Shown here in pieces: positions 7,515 to 16,492 of a stretch of DNA of 19,866 nucleotides. The position numbers were made by a program, and so were the translations under genes. The stretch is from contig JBNPEA010000003.1 in assembly GCA_051117315.1 (NCBI GenBank), positions 1 to 19,866 of the forward strand, written 5' to 3'. Origin of the DNA: Salinarimonas sp051117315. GTDB taxonomy: Bacteria; Pseudomonadota; Alphaproteobacteria; Rhizobiales; Beijerinckiaceae. The notes beneath the pieces are model-generated. The model was not told the origin of the DNA, searched no databases, and worked only from the letters and a program-made list of their open reading frames with translations. Every line of letters begins with the position of its first letter. Within the stretch, counting starts at the first letter, position 1.

Positions 7515-8543
7515 ATGGTCGGGACGATGAAGGCGGCTGTGGTGCGGGCGTTCGGCGCGCCGCTCTCCATCGAGGAGGTGGCGATCCCGGAGGTGAGCGC
7601 CGGGCGGGCGCTGGTCAAGATCGAGGCCTGCGGCGTCTGCCACACCGATCTCCACGCCGCGCATGGGGATTGGCCGGTGAAGCCCGCGCCTCCCTTCATC
7701 CCGGGCCACGAGGGCGTCGGCGTCGTCACCGCCGTCGGCTCGGGCGTCACGCATCTGAAGGAGGGCGACCGGGTCGGCGTGCCCTGGCTCGGCTCCGCCT
7801 GCGCGCATTGCCAGTTCTGCGTCTCCGGCTGGGAGACGCTCTGCCGGCAGCAGACGAACACCGGCTACTCCGTCGACGGCGGCTTCGCGGAATACGCGCT
7901 CGCCGACGCGAACTACGTGGCGCACCTGCCCGCCGGCCTCGCGTTCGGCCCGGCGGCTCCGGTCCTGTGCGCCGGGGTGACGGTCTACAAGGGCCTCAAG
8001 GAGACGGACACGCGCCCCGGGGAATGGGTGGTGATCTCCGGCATCGGCGGGCTCGGCCACATGGCCGTGCAATACGCCAAGGCGATGGGGCTGCGGGTCG
8101 CCGCGGTCGACGTCTCGGAGGCGAAGCTCGCCCAGGCGACGCGGCTCGGGGCGGATCTCGTGGTGGACGCCCGCGCCGCGGACGCGATCGAGCAGGTGGT
8201 CGAGGGCATCGGCGAAGGCGGAGCGCACGGTGCGCTCGTCACGGCCGTGGCGCCGCAGGCCTTCGAGCAAGCCTACGGCATGCTGCGACGCAAGGGCACG
8301 ATGGTCCTGTGCGGCCTGCCGCCCGGGCGCTTCGCCATGCCCATCTTCGACACCGTGCTCAAGCGCATCACGGTGCGCGGCTCCATCGTCGGCACCCGCC
8401 AGGACATGACGGAGGCCCTCGACTTCGCCGGCCAGGGCCAGGTCGTCGCCGATTTCGAGTGGGCCGCCCTCGAGGACGTCAACGACGTGTTCGCCCGCAT
8501 GGAGCGCGGCGAGATCGAGGGGCGCGTCGTGCTGCGGATGTGA
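7515..8543 (+). CDS. adhP: Zinc-dependent alcohol dehydrogenase (AdhP-like)
   Basis: A 342-residue medium-chain, zinc-dependent alcohol dehydrogenase, the NAD-linked AdhP/AdhA type that oxidises primary alcohols or reduces aldehydes. Catalytic zinc ligands are C42 (CGVCHTD), H65 (PGHEGVG) and C152 (VLCAGVT). The structural zinc site C96, C99, C102, C110 is complete. The Rossmann motif GIGGLG is at 176-181, with the adenine-ribose region AAVDVSEAKL after it. ATG 7515 is chosen because AGAGGAGG stands 6 bases upstream and MVGTMKAAVV is the usual N-terminus. The long open frame extending upstream is not coding. It converges on the transaldolase gene 22 bases downstream. Subfamily assignment is good; the physiological substrate is unknown. 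Confidence 0.93.
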   Translation: MVGTMKAAVVRAFGAPLSIEEVAIPEVSAGRALVKIEACGVCHTDLHAAHGDWPVKPAPPFIPGHEGVGVVTAVGSGVTHLKEGDRVGVPWLGSACAHCQFCVSGWETLCRQQTNTGYSVDGGFAEYALADANYVAHLPAGLAFGPAAPVLCAGVTVYKGLKETDTRPGEWVVISGIGGLGHMAVQYAKAMGLRVAAVDVSEAKLAQATRLGADLVVDARAADAIEQVVEGIGEGGAHGALVTAVAPQAFEQAYGMLRRKGTMVLCGLPPGRFAMPIFDTVLKRITVRGSIVGTRQDMTEALDFAGQGQVVADFEWAALEDVNDVFARMERGEIEGRVVLRM

Positions 8544-8565
8544 GCGACGGACGGCGCGCGCTGCC

Positions 8566-9522
8566 TCAGCCGAGCCGGCCGGCGACGAGGGTCCTCAGCG
8601 AGCGGATGTCGGCGACGAAGCCGCGGATGCCTTCCGCCAGCTTCTCGGTCGCCATCGCGTCCTCGTTCAGCGCGCGGCGGAAGCCCGGCTCGTCGAGCCT
8701 CATGCGGGCCGGCGCCTCGCCGATCGTGTCCGGCGACAGGCGCCGGGGCAGGTCGTCCTCGTCGGCGGCGAGCGCCTCCAGCAGGGCGGGGGAGATCGTC
8801 AGCCGGTCGCAGCCGGCGAGCGCCTCGATCTCGCCGACGTTTCGGAAGGAGGCGCCCATCACCACGGTCTCGATGCCGTGCGCCTTGTAGTAGGCGTAGA
8901 TGCGCCGGACCGAGAGGACGCCGGGATCGGTCTCGGCCTCGTAGGGACCGCCACCGGCCTTCACGTGCCAGTCGAGGATGCGCCCGACGAAAGGCGAGAT
9001 CAGGAATACGCCCGCATCCGCGCAGGCCGCCGCCTGCACGAGCGAGAACAGGAGCGTGAGGTTGCAGTCGATCCCCTCGCCCTGGAGGACCTCGGCGGCA
9101 CGGATACCTTCCCAGGTCGCGGCGAGCTTGATCAGCACCTTCTCGCGGGGAACGCCGCGGGCGGCGTAGTCCGCGATGAGCGCCCGCGCCTTGGCGACGC
9201 TCGCTGCGGTGTCGAAGGAGAGATCGGCGTCCACCTCGGTCGAGACCCGGCCCGGCACGATCCCGGCGAGCTCGGTGCCGAAGGAGACGGCCAGCCGGTC
9301 GCAGACGCCTGCGACCACGGCCTCGCGCGCCCCGCCGTGGGCGCGGCCCCAGCCCAGCGCCTCCTCGACGATGTGGGCGTAGGCGGGGTCCTTCACCGCC
9401 TTGAAGAGGAGTGTCGGGTTGGTCGTGCAGTCCTGCGGGGCGAGGCGGCGGACCGCCTCGATGTCGCCGGTATCGGCGACGACCACCGTCATGTCGCGCA
9501 GCCGCGCGAGCTTCGAGGCCAT
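8566..9522 (-). CDS. tal: Transaldolase
   Basis: A 318-residue transaldolase of the TalB type (pentose phosphate pathway), which transfers a dihydroxyacetone unit between sugar phosphates through a Schiff base. Family active-site residues appear at the same numbers as recalled for E. coli TalB: D17, N35 (CTTNPTLL), E96 (STEVDAD), Schiff-base lysine K132 (LIKLAATWEG), T156, S176 and R181, with R227 close to the expected arginine. Length equals that of the full TalB subfamily. The ATG at 9522 has GGAGTGAG upstream. It stands alone: 22 bases from the convergent adhP end and about 100 bases from the LysM gene. I see no odd residues. Confidence 0.96.
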   Translation of the reverse strand: MASKLARLRDMTVVVADTGDIEAVRRLAPQDCTTNPTLLFKAVKDPAYAHIVEEALGWGRAHGGAREAVVAGVCDRLAVSFGTELAGIVPGRVSTEVDADLSFDTAASVAKARALIADYAARGVPREKVLIKLAATWEGIRAAEVLQGEGIDCNLTLLFSLVQAAACADAGVFLISPFVGRILDWHVKAGGGPYEAETDPGVLSVRRIYAYYKAHGIETVVMGASFRNVGEIEALAGCDRLTISPALLEALAADEDDLPRRLSPDTIGEAPARMRLDEPGFRRALNEDAMATEKLAEGIRGFVADIRSLRTLVAGRLG

Positions 9523-9625
9523 GATCTCACTCCGGGTCGCGCCGTCTCGGGCATGTCGTTGGACCGTGCCCGCGCTTGTAGCGTCCCGTGGCGGCCTCGC
9601 GCAACGTCCGGCTCGCGCGACGCCC

Positions 9626-10255
9626 TCAAGGGCGCACCTGCGGCGCGCGCCAGGGCTCCGCCCGCAGCCAGGGCCCGCCGATCGGGGTCTCGACGACGAG
9701 GTGCACGACCTCGCCGGCCGCCCAGTCGGGCAGGACGAGGACGTGGGAGAGCACGCCCGTGGCCTCCACGCGGATGCGCGCGAAGAACAGCGGCGCGTCC
9801 GGGCGCGAGCCCGCGCCGATCAGCGCCGGGGCGCCGGGCGGCAGGCCGCGGGCGAAGAGGCGCACGCGCCCGTCGAGCGGCCCGCCGACGGGCAGGACCC
9901 GCAGCGGCGCCACGCTCGACGGCGTCCCGGCGCCGATCGCCGCGGGCTCCGCCGGCGCGTCCGCCGCCGGCGCGCCGCCGCCCGGGATCGTCAGCGTCGT
10001 GCCCAGGGGCAGGATGTCCGGGTCGCGGATCTGCGGGTTGGCGGCGAGCAGCGCCTCCGGCGTCACGCCGCAGCGGGCGGCGACGTTGGTCAGGGTGTCG
10101 CCGATCGCCACGACGCGCTCGGCGCCGCAGCCGCCGGCGTCCTCCTGGCCCGCGGCCGGCGCTGCGGCCGCGCCGAGGAGGAGCGCACAGAGGGCGGCGT
10201 GGAAGGCGGCGCGGAGCGCGACAGTGCGCCAGGAGCTTCGAGCGAGGGCGTCCAT
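9626..10255 (-). CDS. Secreted LysM-domain protein of unknown function
   Basis: A 209-residue protein with a signal peptide (about 1-36: Arg-containing n-region, Ala/Leu core, APAAG cleavage area), so probably periplasmic or cell-wall associated. A single LysM domain occupies about 46-91 (RVVAIGDTL...ANPQI...LPLGTTLTIP); LysM binds peptidoglycan or chitin-like glycans. Two cysteines, C43 and C62, could form a disulphide. After an Ala/Pro linker (92-118) comes a tail of about 90 residues, probably beta-strand, that I do not recognise. The start is uncertain: ATG 10255 gives an ideal signal peptide but no clear ribosome site, while in-frame ATG 10306 has GGGAG 8 bases upstream and adds 17 residues. 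It is divergent from the FAD oxidoreductase gene. Confidence 0.75.
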   Translation of the reverse strand: MDALARSSWRTVALRAAFHAALCALLLGAAAAPAAGQEDAGGCGAERVVAIGDTLTNVAARCGVTPEALLAANPQIRDPDILPLGTTLTIPGGGAPAADAPAEPAAIGAGTPSSVAPLRVLPVGGPLDGRVRLFARGLPPGAPALIGAGSRPDAPLFFARIRVEATGVLSHVLVLPDWAAGEVVHLVVETPIGGPWLRAEPWRAPQVRP

Positions 10256-10370
10256 GCGCGGCAACGGCGCACGCGCGCCGGGCGTTCCGGCGTCGGCGCG
10301 TGCCATGCCGCACGCTCCCACGGCAGCCGGGCGCTTGCATCGTCGCGAAGGCTGCGCTTGAAGGAGCGCC

Positions 10371-11465
10371 ATGGACATCCTCGTCATCGGCGCCGGCATC
10401 GTCGGCCTCGCCATCGCCCGCTCCCTCGCCCGCCGCGGCCACGCCGTCATCGTCGCCGAGCGCACGGCCGGCATCGGCTCGGGCATCTCCTCGCGCAACA
10501 GCGAGGTGATCCACGCCGGGCTGTATTACCCCACCGGCTCGCTCAAGGCACGCCATTGTGTCGCCGGACGGCGGATGCTGTACGCGTATTGCGCCGAGCG
10601 CGGCGTGCCGGCGCGCCGGCTCGGCAAGCTCGTGGTCGCCACCAGCGCGGCCGAGGCCGAGAAGCTCGCCGCGATCCACGCGCAGGGGGAGGCGAACGGG
10701 GTCGAGGACCTCGCGCTCGTCCCGGGCGATGCGGCGCGGGCCATGGAGCCGGCACTCGCCTGCACGGCGGCGCTCCACTCGTCCCAGACCGGCATCGTCG
10801 ACAGCCACGCGCTGATGCTCGCCCTCCAGGGCGAGATCGAGGACCACGGCGGGGCGCTCGCCCTGCTCACGCCGATCGAGCGCCTCGCCCTGCGCGACGG
10901 CGCCTGGGCGGTGACCGTGGCCGGCGAGGCGCATCGCTTCGACGCCGTCGTCAACGCCGCCGCGCTGGGCGCGCAGGCGATCGCGCAGGCCACGGAGGGC
11001 TTTCCCGCGCCGGCGATCCCGCGCCTGCGCCTCGCCAAGGGCACCTATTTCGCCTGTGCCGGGCGCCCGGCCTTCTCGCGGCTGATCTATCCCGCGCCCG
11101 TCGACGGCGGGCTGGGCGTGCACCTCACGCTCGATCTCGCCGGGCGGATGCGCTTCGGCCCGGACGTGGAATGGATCGAGGCCGAGGACTACGACGCCGA
11201 CCCGCGCCGGGCCGACGGATTCTATGCGGCCATCCGCCGCTACTGGCCGGGCCTGCCCGACGGCACGCTGACCGCCGACTATTGCGGCATCCGGCCGAAG
11301 CTCTCGGGTCCCGGCGAGCCCGCGGCGGACTTCGTCGTCGCGGGGGAGGCCGAGCACGGCCTGCCGCGCCACGTCGCCCTGTTCGGCATCGAGAGCCCCG
11401 GCCTGACTTCGGCGCTGTCCCTCGGGGAGGCGGTGGCCGATGGGCTCGTCGGTCGGGGATCGTGA
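10371..11465 (+). CDS. FAD-dependent oxidoreductase, L-2-hydroxyglutarate oxidase/dehydrogenase-like
   Basis: A 364-residue flavoprotein of the DAO superfamily. The dinucleotide-binding GAGIVG (7-12), with E30 at the end of the second strand, marks the FAD site. SRNSEVIHAGLYYP (41-54) is the characteristic block of the LhgO/L2HGDH branch, which oxidises L-2-hydroxyglutarate to 2-oxoglutarate and passes electrons to the respiratory chain. The C-terminal ADYCGIRPKL and GIESPGLTSALSLG also fit. ATG 10371 has AAGGAG 5 bases upstream. Members of this branch are often annotated only as FAD-dependent oxidoreductase, so the substrate is probable but unproven. No metabolic neighbour helps decide. Confidence 0.85.
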   Translation: MDILVIGAGIVGLAIARSLARRGHAVIVAERTAGIGSGISSRNSEVIHAGLYYPTGSLKARHCVAGRRMLYAYCAERGVPARRLGKLVVATSAAEAEKLAAIHAQGEANGVEDLALVPGDAARAMEPALACTAALHSSQTGIVDSHALMLALQGEIEDHGGALALLTPIERLALRDGAWAVTVAGEAHRFDAVVNAAALGAQAIAQATEGFPAPAIPRLRLAKGTYFACAGRPAFSRLIYPAPVDGGLGVHLTLDLAGRMRFGPDVEWIEAEDYDADPRRADGFYAAIRRYWPGLPDGTLTADYCGIRPKLSGPGEPAADFVVAGEAEHGLPRHVALFGIESPGLTSALSLGEAVADGLVGRGS

Positions 11466-11543
11466 CGAATCGCCCGATTTCGGTAACGCCGGATTAACCC
11501 TGAGCGCGTTCCCTCCTCGAAGGCACCCTTTTCGGGGGACGAG

Positions 11544-13256
11544 GTGACCGACGCGCCCGATCGCTGGCGACTGACGGGGCTCGCCTTGCGCGAAGCCGCG
11601 CGCACCGTGCGCGCCGAGACCACCAGCCTCCTGGGGCTCGGCGGGCTGCGCGCCCGCGCGCCTCGGCGCCTCGTGATCGTGCCGCCGGACATGCGCACCT
11701 GCGACGCCACGATCGCCGACGACATCTATGCCGGCTACTTCGTCTTCGGCGGGCGGGCGCTCGCCACCGGCGGGCGCTCTCCCTTCGCGCTGGATCCGCC
11801 GTCCGCGGGCTGGGCGGACATCCTGCACGGCTTCTCCTGGCTGCGGCACCTGCGCGCCGCGGACACGGCGCTCTCCCGCGCCAACGCCCGCGCGCTCGTC
11901 GACGAGTACCTGCGCGAGGCGCATGGGCCGATCCTGCGCAAGCCGCCGGTGGCGGCGCGCCGGGCCATCTCGTTCCTCAGCCAGTCGCCGCTGATCGTGG
12001 AGGGCGCCGATCACGCCTTCTACCAGCGCTTCCTGCGCGGGCTCGCGCGGGATCTCGCGATCTGCGCCCGCGCCGCCCGGGCGGCGCCGCAGCCGATCGA
12101 CCGCCTGCGCGCCGCGATCGCGCTCGCCTATGCCGGCCTGTGCTGCGAGGGCTGCGAGCGGCTCGGGCGCGGCGCGACGAAGGTGCTCGCCCGCGAGCTC
12201 GATCGGCAGGTGCTCGCCGACGGCGGCCATGTCGGGCGCAATCCCCGCACGGTGCTCGACCTCCTGCTCGATCTCCTGCCGCTCAAGCAGGTCTACCTCG
12301 CCCGCGGCGTGGATCCGCCCGCGGCCCTGATCCGGGCGATCGACCGGATGCCGCCGATGCTGCGGCTCCTGCGCCACGGCGACGGCACGCTCAGCCATTT
12401 CAACGGCGCCGGCTCGACCCCGGTCGACCACCTCACCACGCTGCTCTTCTACGACGAGGGACGGGCGAGCCCGCTGCAGCGGGGCCTGATCTCCGGCTAC
12501 GAGCGGCTGCAGGCGGGCGGGCTCGTCGTCGTCGCCGACGTCGGCGCCCCGCCGCCGCCCGTCGTCGCCGGGGAGGCCGCGGCCGGGTGCCTGTCGTTCG
12601 AGCTGACCTCCGGCGAGGCGCGCCTCGTCGTCAACCTCGGCGCGCCGCGCGAGCGCTCCGATCCTCTGGCCCGGGCGGCGCGGGGCACCCCGGCGCATTC
12701 GACGATCGCCCTCGACCGGGCGTCCTCCGCGCGGTTCTCGGACGATGCCCGCGGCCCGGCCCGGCTCGCGGCCGCGTATCTCGCGCGCCGCTTCGGCACC
12801 CTCCTCGTCGACGGGCCGGGCGCAGTCCAGGCCAAGCGGCCCGATCCGCTCGTGCTCGAGACCCGCCACGACGGCTATGCCCGTGCCTTCGGCCTCGTGC
12901 ACGAGCGCCGGCTCGCGCTGTCCGAGGCGGGCGACGCGCTGTCGGGCGAGGATCGGCTGATGCCGGCGGGCGCGGGTGCGGCCGGCGTGCCGGCGGCCCT
13001 GCGCTTCCACCTGCACCCGAGCGTGCGCGCCCGTCGCGCCCAGGCCGGGCGGGTCGTCCTGCTCGGCCTCGCCAACGGCGAGACCTGGCAATTCGTGCTG
13101 GAAACCGAGGCCACGGGGCTCGAGGCGCGGCTGGAGGAGAGCCTCTACCTCTCCGCCACCGACGGCGCGCGCAAGGCGAGCCAGATCGTGGTCGCCTTCG
13201 ACACGGGCGCCGTCCCCGCGCTGGCCTGGCGCTTCGAGAGGCTCACCGCCGGCTGA
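11544..13256 (+). CDS. Heparinase II/III-like protein
   Basis: A 570-residue protein of the heparinase II/III-like family found as a single conserved gene in many alphaproteobacteria. The N-terminal half is helical; conserved-looking stretches are GFSWLRHLRA (96-105), LADGGHVGRNP (224-234) and HGDGTLSHFNGAG (278-290). The C-terminal half (about 325-560) is rich in beta-strand and corresponds to the heparinase_II_III domain. No signal peptide is visible. The family name comes from polysaccharide lyases, but substrate and activity of this branch are not established. The start is GTG 11544, preceded by GGGGGACGAG. In related genomes I recall this gene near rsmB and purH; neither is next to it here. 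The 78 bases before it show no clear promoter. Confidence 0.85.
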   Translation: MTDAPDRWRLTGLALREAARTVRAETTSLLGLGGLRARAPRRLVIVPPDMRTCDATIADDIYAGYFVFGGRALATGGRSPFALDPPSAGWADILHGFSWLRHLRAADTALSRANARALVDEYLREAHGPILRKPPVAARRAISFLSQSPLIVEGADHAFYQRFLRGLARDLAICARAARAAPQPIDRLRAAIALAYAGLCCEGCERLGRGATKVLARELDRQVLADGGHVGRNPRTVLDLLLDLLPLKQVYLARGVDPPAALIRAIDRMPPMLRLLRHGDGTLSHFNGAGSTPVDHLTTLLFYDEGRASPLQRGLISGYERLQAGGLVVVADVGAPPPPVVAGEAAAGCLSFELTSGEARLVVNLGAPRERSDPLARAARGTPAHSTIALDRASSARFSDDARGPARLAAAYLARRFGTLLVDGPGAVQAKRPDPLVLETRHDGYARAFGLVHERRLALSEAGDALSGEDRLMPAGAGAAGVPAALRFHLHPSVRARRAQAGRVVLLGLANGETWQFVLETEATGLEARLEESLYLSATDGARKASQIVVAFDTGAVPALAWRFERLTAG

Positions 13257-13300
13257 GTGAGGCGGCGCGGCCGCCCGCTCGACCGCCCTGCGCGACCGCC

Positions 13301-14605
13301 CTATTCGGCCGCGGCGGCCGAGCTGCGCCGGGGCTTGAGCAGCTCGAGCGGGCTGATCCGCAGGAGCGTGATGCGATTTCGTGTCTTGCGCAGCACCTGG
13401 AAGCGGAAGCCGTGGAAGGTGAAGGCCTGGCCGGTCTCCGGGATGAGCTGCGCCTCGTGGATGACGAGGCCGGCGATGGTGGTGGCCTCCTCGTCGGGCA
13501 GGGTCCAGTCCATGACGCGGTTGAGGTCGCGGATCGGCACCGAGCCGTCGACGTTGACCGAGCCGTCGACCTGCACCCGCACGCCAGAGACGGCGATGTC
13601 GTGCTCGTCCTTGATGTCGCCGACGATCTCCTCGATGATGTCCTCGAGGGTCACGAGCCCCTGCACCTCGCCGTACTCGTCGACGACGAGGGCGAAGTGG
13701 GTCTTCTTCGTCAGGAAGGCGCGCAGCTGGTCGCGCAGCGAGGTGCGGTCGGGCACGAACCAGGGCTCGAGCGCGATCGTGTCGATGTCGAGCCGCGCCG
13801 CCTCGCCGCCCACCGCATCGAGCGCGCGCAAGAGGTCCTTGGCGTGGAGGATGCCCACGATGTTCTCGTGGCGCCCGCGCCAGAGGGGCAGGCGCGTGTG
13901 GGGCGAGGTCAGCACCTCGCGCACGATCGCGTCCGGCGGCAGGTCGGCGTCGATCATGCGCATGCGCGTGCGGTGGACCATGACGTCCTCCACCGCCAGC
14001 TCGCGCAGGTCGAGGAGGCCGCCCAGCATGTCGCGCTCGGCCTTGGCGACGCCGCCCTCCTTGTGCAGCAGGTCGACCTGGCCGCGCAGCTCCTCGGTGG
14101 CGGAGAGCACGTTCGTGTCCTCGCCGAGCTTGAGGCCGAACAGGCTGACCAGCCCCCGGATGAAGGCCTCGATCGCGAGCGTGATGGGGCCGAACAGCGC
14201 CACGATCCAGGAGATGGGCTTGGCCACGATCAGCGCCACCTTGTCGGGATAGTTGATCGCCACCGTCTTGGGCAGGATCTCGGAGAACACGATCACGAAC
14301 ACCGACACCACGATCGTGGCGTAGACGATGCCGACCTCGCCGAAGATCGACAAGAGGATGCCCGTAGTCAGCGAGGCTGCCAGCGTGTTGACCACGTTGT
14401 TGCCGATGAGGATGCCGCCGATCAGCCGCTCGCGCGCCGAAAGCAGGCGGTTGACGAGCGCCGCGCGCTTGTCGCCACCCTTCTCCAGCGTGTGCATGCG
14501 CGCGCGCGACGAGGCGGTGAGCGCCGTCTCCGATCCGGAGAAGAAGCCCGAGAAGACGAAGCAGGCGAGTACCGCCAGGATCGAGACCCAGATCGAGCCG
14601 TCCAT
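13301..14605 (-). CDS. Hemolysin-family protein (DUF21-CBS-CorC/HlyC)
   Basis: A 434-residue membrane protein of the CNNM/CorC family (UPF0053). The DUF21 domain (about 1-180) has about four hydrophobic segments, with FSGSETALTASSRAR (22-36) and SEILPKTVAINYP (108-120) as signatures. Two CBS domains follow (about 205-265 and 272-332), starting at EDVMVHR and ending with DEYGEVQGLVTLEDIIEEIV. A CorC_HlyC domain (about 345-422) closes the protein. Family members act in Mg2+ and Co2+ homeostasis; the 'hemolysin' label is historical. ATG 14605 has GAGGAG 5 bases upstream. It lies 28 bases after aroB in the same direction, probably one operon with aroK-aroB, an order I recall from many Rhizobiales. 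It converges with the heparinase-like gene. Confidence 0.93.
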   Translation of the reverse strand: MDGSIWVSILAVLACFVFSGFFSGSETALTASSRARMHTLEKGGDKRAALVNRLLSARERLIGGILIGNNVVNTLAASLTTGILLSIFGEVGIVYATIVVSVFVIVFSEILPKTVAINYPDKVALIVAKPISWIVALFGPITLAIEAFIRGLVSLFGLKLGEDTNVLSATEELRGQVDLLHKEGGVAKAERDMLGGLLDLRELAVEDVMVHRTRMRMIDADLPPDAIVREVLTSPHTRLPLWRGRHENIVGILHAKDLLRALDAVGGEAARLDIDTIALEPWFVPDRTSLRDQLRAFLTKKTHFALVVDEYGEVQGLVTLEDIIEEIVGDIKDEHDIAVSGVRVQVDGSVNVDGSVPIRDLNRVMDWTLPDEEATTIAGLVIHEAQLIPETGQAFTFHGFRFQVLRKTRNRITLLRISPLELLKPRRSSAAAAE

Positions 14606-14633
14606 GTTTCTCCTCGTGTGATCCGATGCGCCG

Positions 14634-15776
14634 TCAGCCCGGCGCGGGCGCGGCGCATTCGCCGGCGAGGAAGGCCCGCACCGCGGCGACGTCGACGCCC
14701 TTGGCGACGAAGCTCTCGCCGATGCCGCGGGCCAGGATGAAGGTCAACTGCCCGGCCACGACCTTCTTGTCCTGCGCCATGGCGTCCAGCAGGCGCTCCG
14801 GGTCCGGCGCGAGGCCGGGGAACGCCCGCAGCGACGTCGGCAGGCCCATCGCCGCGAGATGGCGCGCGACGCGCTCCGCCTCGGCCGGTGCGCACAGGCC
14901 GAGCGCGACCGAGAATCGGAAGGCGGCCGCGAGCCCCGCCGCCACCGCCTCGCCATGGACCAGGATCGCCGGGTCGTAGCGGGCGATACGCTCGAGCGCG
15001 TGGGCGAAGGTGTGGCCGAGGTTGAGCAGCGCGCGATCGCCCTCCTCGCGCTCGTCGCGCGCCACGATGGCGGCCTTGGCGCGGCAGGAATGCGCGACCG
15101 CCCGCTCCCGTTCCGGGCCGCCGGCGAGGACGGCCGGGGCGTTGGCCTCGCACCAGGCGAAGAAGGGCGCGTCGTCGATGAGCCCGTACTTGGCCACCTC
15201 GGCGTAGCCGGCGCGCAGCTCGCGCTCCGGCAGCGTGTCGAGGAGCGCGGTGTCGGCGAGGACGAGGCTCGGCTGGTGGAAGGCGCCGACCAGGTTCTTG
15301 CCGTGGGCGGAGTTGATCCCGGTCTTGCCGCCGACCGAGCTATCGACCTGGGCCAGCAGCGTGGTCGGCACCTGCACGAAGCGCACGCCGCGCCGCACGA
15401 TCGCCGCCGCGAAGCCGGCGAGATCGCCCACGACGCCGCCGCCGAGCGCCATTACCAGGTCCCCGCGCTCGATCCGCGAGGCGAGGATCGCGTCGCAGAC
15501 CCGCGCGAGGGTGGCGTAGCCCTTCGACCCCTCGCCGGCGGGAACGGTGACGGCCTCGCAGCGCAGGCCCGCCGCGCCGAGGCGCTCGCGCAGGGCCTCG
15601 CCATGCAGGCCGGCGACGGTGTCGTCGGTGACGAGGGCGACGGCGCGGGCACCGAGCGCGGCGGCGCGTGCACCCGCCTCGGCGGCGACGCCGCGGCCGA
15701 TGACGATCTCGTAGGACCGGTCTCCCAGCGCGACGCGGACGGTCTCGCGCGCGGGCGCATCGATGGTGGCGCTCAC
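14634..15776 (-). CDS. aroB: 3-dehydroquinate synthase
   Basis: A 380-residue AroB, second enzyme of the shikimate pathway, converting DAHP to 3-dehydroquinate with NAD and a divalent metal. The NAD-binding GGGVVGDLAGFAA (112-124) and the active-site PTTLLAQVDSSVGGKTGIN (137-155) are intact. Metal ligands are E193 (GYAEVAKYG), H255 (LNLGHTF) and H274 (HGEAVAAG). Translation starts at a GTG (15776) overlapping the aroK stop in a 4-base GTGA, so the two genes are probably translationally coupled. The first 12 residues are a short extension before the catalytic core. Nothing unusual is seen in the active site. Confidence 0.97.
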   Translation of the reverse strand: MSATIDAPARETVRVALGDRSYEIVIGRGVAAEAGARAAALGARAVALVTDDTVAGLHGEALRERLGAAGLRCEAVTVPAGEGSKGYATLARVCDAILASRIERGDLVMALGGGVVGDLAGFAAAIVRRGVRFVQVPTTLLAQVDSSVGGKTGINSAHGKNLVGAFHQPSLVLADTALLDTLPERELRAGYAEVAKYGLIDDAPFFAWCEANAPAVLAGGPERERAVAHSCRAKAAIVARDEREEGDRALLNLGHTFAHALERIARYDPAILVHGEAVAAGLAAAFRFSVALGLCAPAEAERVARHLAAMGLPTSLRAFPGLAPDPERLLDAMAQDKKVVAGQLTFILARGIGESFVAKGVDVAAVRAFLAGECAAPAPG

Positions 15777-16432
15777 GGCGCGTCTCCTGCTCGGGTGTCG
15801 CTCGCGGGGGCCGCGCGCGCGCCGAGGTGGGCCTCGAGCGCCGCGACCACCGCCTCGACGACCTCCTCGTGGGCACCGTCGTGGCTCTCCACGACGACGT
15901 CCGCCGTGGCGTAGACCGGATAGCGCCGCTCCATCAAGCCGCGCATCGTGCCTTCCGGATCGGGAGTCTGCAGCAGCGGGCGGGTGGCGCGCTTGCGCAC
16001 CCGGCGCATCAACGTGTCGAGATCGGCCGACAGCCAGACCGAGACGCCGGTCTCGGCGACGGCGCTGCGGGTGGCGGCGTCCATGAAGGCGCCGCCGCCG
16101 GTGGCGAGCACGATCCCGCCCTCGCGCAGGAGCCGGTCGATGACGCGCCGCTCCCCGTCGCGGAAATGCGCCTCGCCATAGATCTCGAAGATGTCCGGGA
16201 TCGACATGCCGGCGGCTTCCTCGATCTCGGTGTCGGCATCGCGGAAGGGCAGGCCGAGCCGCATCGCGAGCCGGCGCCCCACCGTGCTCTTGCCGGCGCC
16301 CATCAGGCCGACGAGCACGAGCGGCCGGCCGGCGAGCGCCGCGCGCACGCGCGCCTCGCGCGTCGACGGCGCGGGGGCGACGCCCTCGCCCGCCGCCGCA
16401 TCCCCCTCGTCCTGGTCACGCCGCGCAGCCAT
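15773..16432 (-). CDS. aroK: Shikimate kinase
   Basis: A 219-residue shikimate kinase (fifth step of the shikimate pathway, ATP-dependent 3-phosphorylation of shikimate). The Walker A loop GLMGAGKST is at 42-50. Shikimate-binding residues appear in RDADTEIE (aspartate about 67), FRDGE (arginine about 91) and GGG (112-114), and the lid arginine in RPLLQTPDPEG (about 151). An N-terminal extension of about 30 Ala/Glu-rich residues precedes the core. The start is uncertain: ATG 16432 is preferred because the 36 bases before it use codons rare in this DNA, but in-frame ATG 16468 cannot be excluded and neither has a clear ribosome site. aroB follows with a 4-base overlap. The vapC stop lies about 60 bases upstream. 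Confidence 0.94.
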   Translation of the reverse strand: MAARRDQDEGDAAAGEGVAPAPSTREARVRAALAGRPLVLVGLMGAGKSTVGRRLAMRLGLPFRDADTEIEEAAGMSIPDIFEIYGEAHFRDGERRVIDRLLREGGIVLATGGGAFMDAATRSAVAETGVSVWLSADLDTLMRRVRKRATRPLLQTPDPEGTMRGLMERRYPVYATADVVVESHDGAHEEVVEAVVAALEAHLGARAAPASDTRAGDAP

Positions 16433-16492
16433 GCGGAATTGGATAGCATCGCGGGGGGCGGCTGTCATGCGGGCGGATGGGTGGGGCGGGGG

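Noticed and set aside
9489..13091. Minus-strand open frame of 1200 codons opposite the oxidoreductase and heparinase-like genes
   Set aside because: It has no recognisable domains and runs antisense to two genes with clear starts, ribosome sites and motifs.
13257..13300. Hairpin GGCGGC-GCG-GCCGCC at 13261-13275 as a bidirectional terminator between convergent genes
   Set aside because: There is no T-tract on either strand, and short GC stems like this are frequent by chance here.
12140..14740. Plus-strand open frame of 866 codons across the heparinase-like and CorC-like genes
   Set aside because: It is out of frame with the first and antisense to the second, with shadow-type composition throughout.
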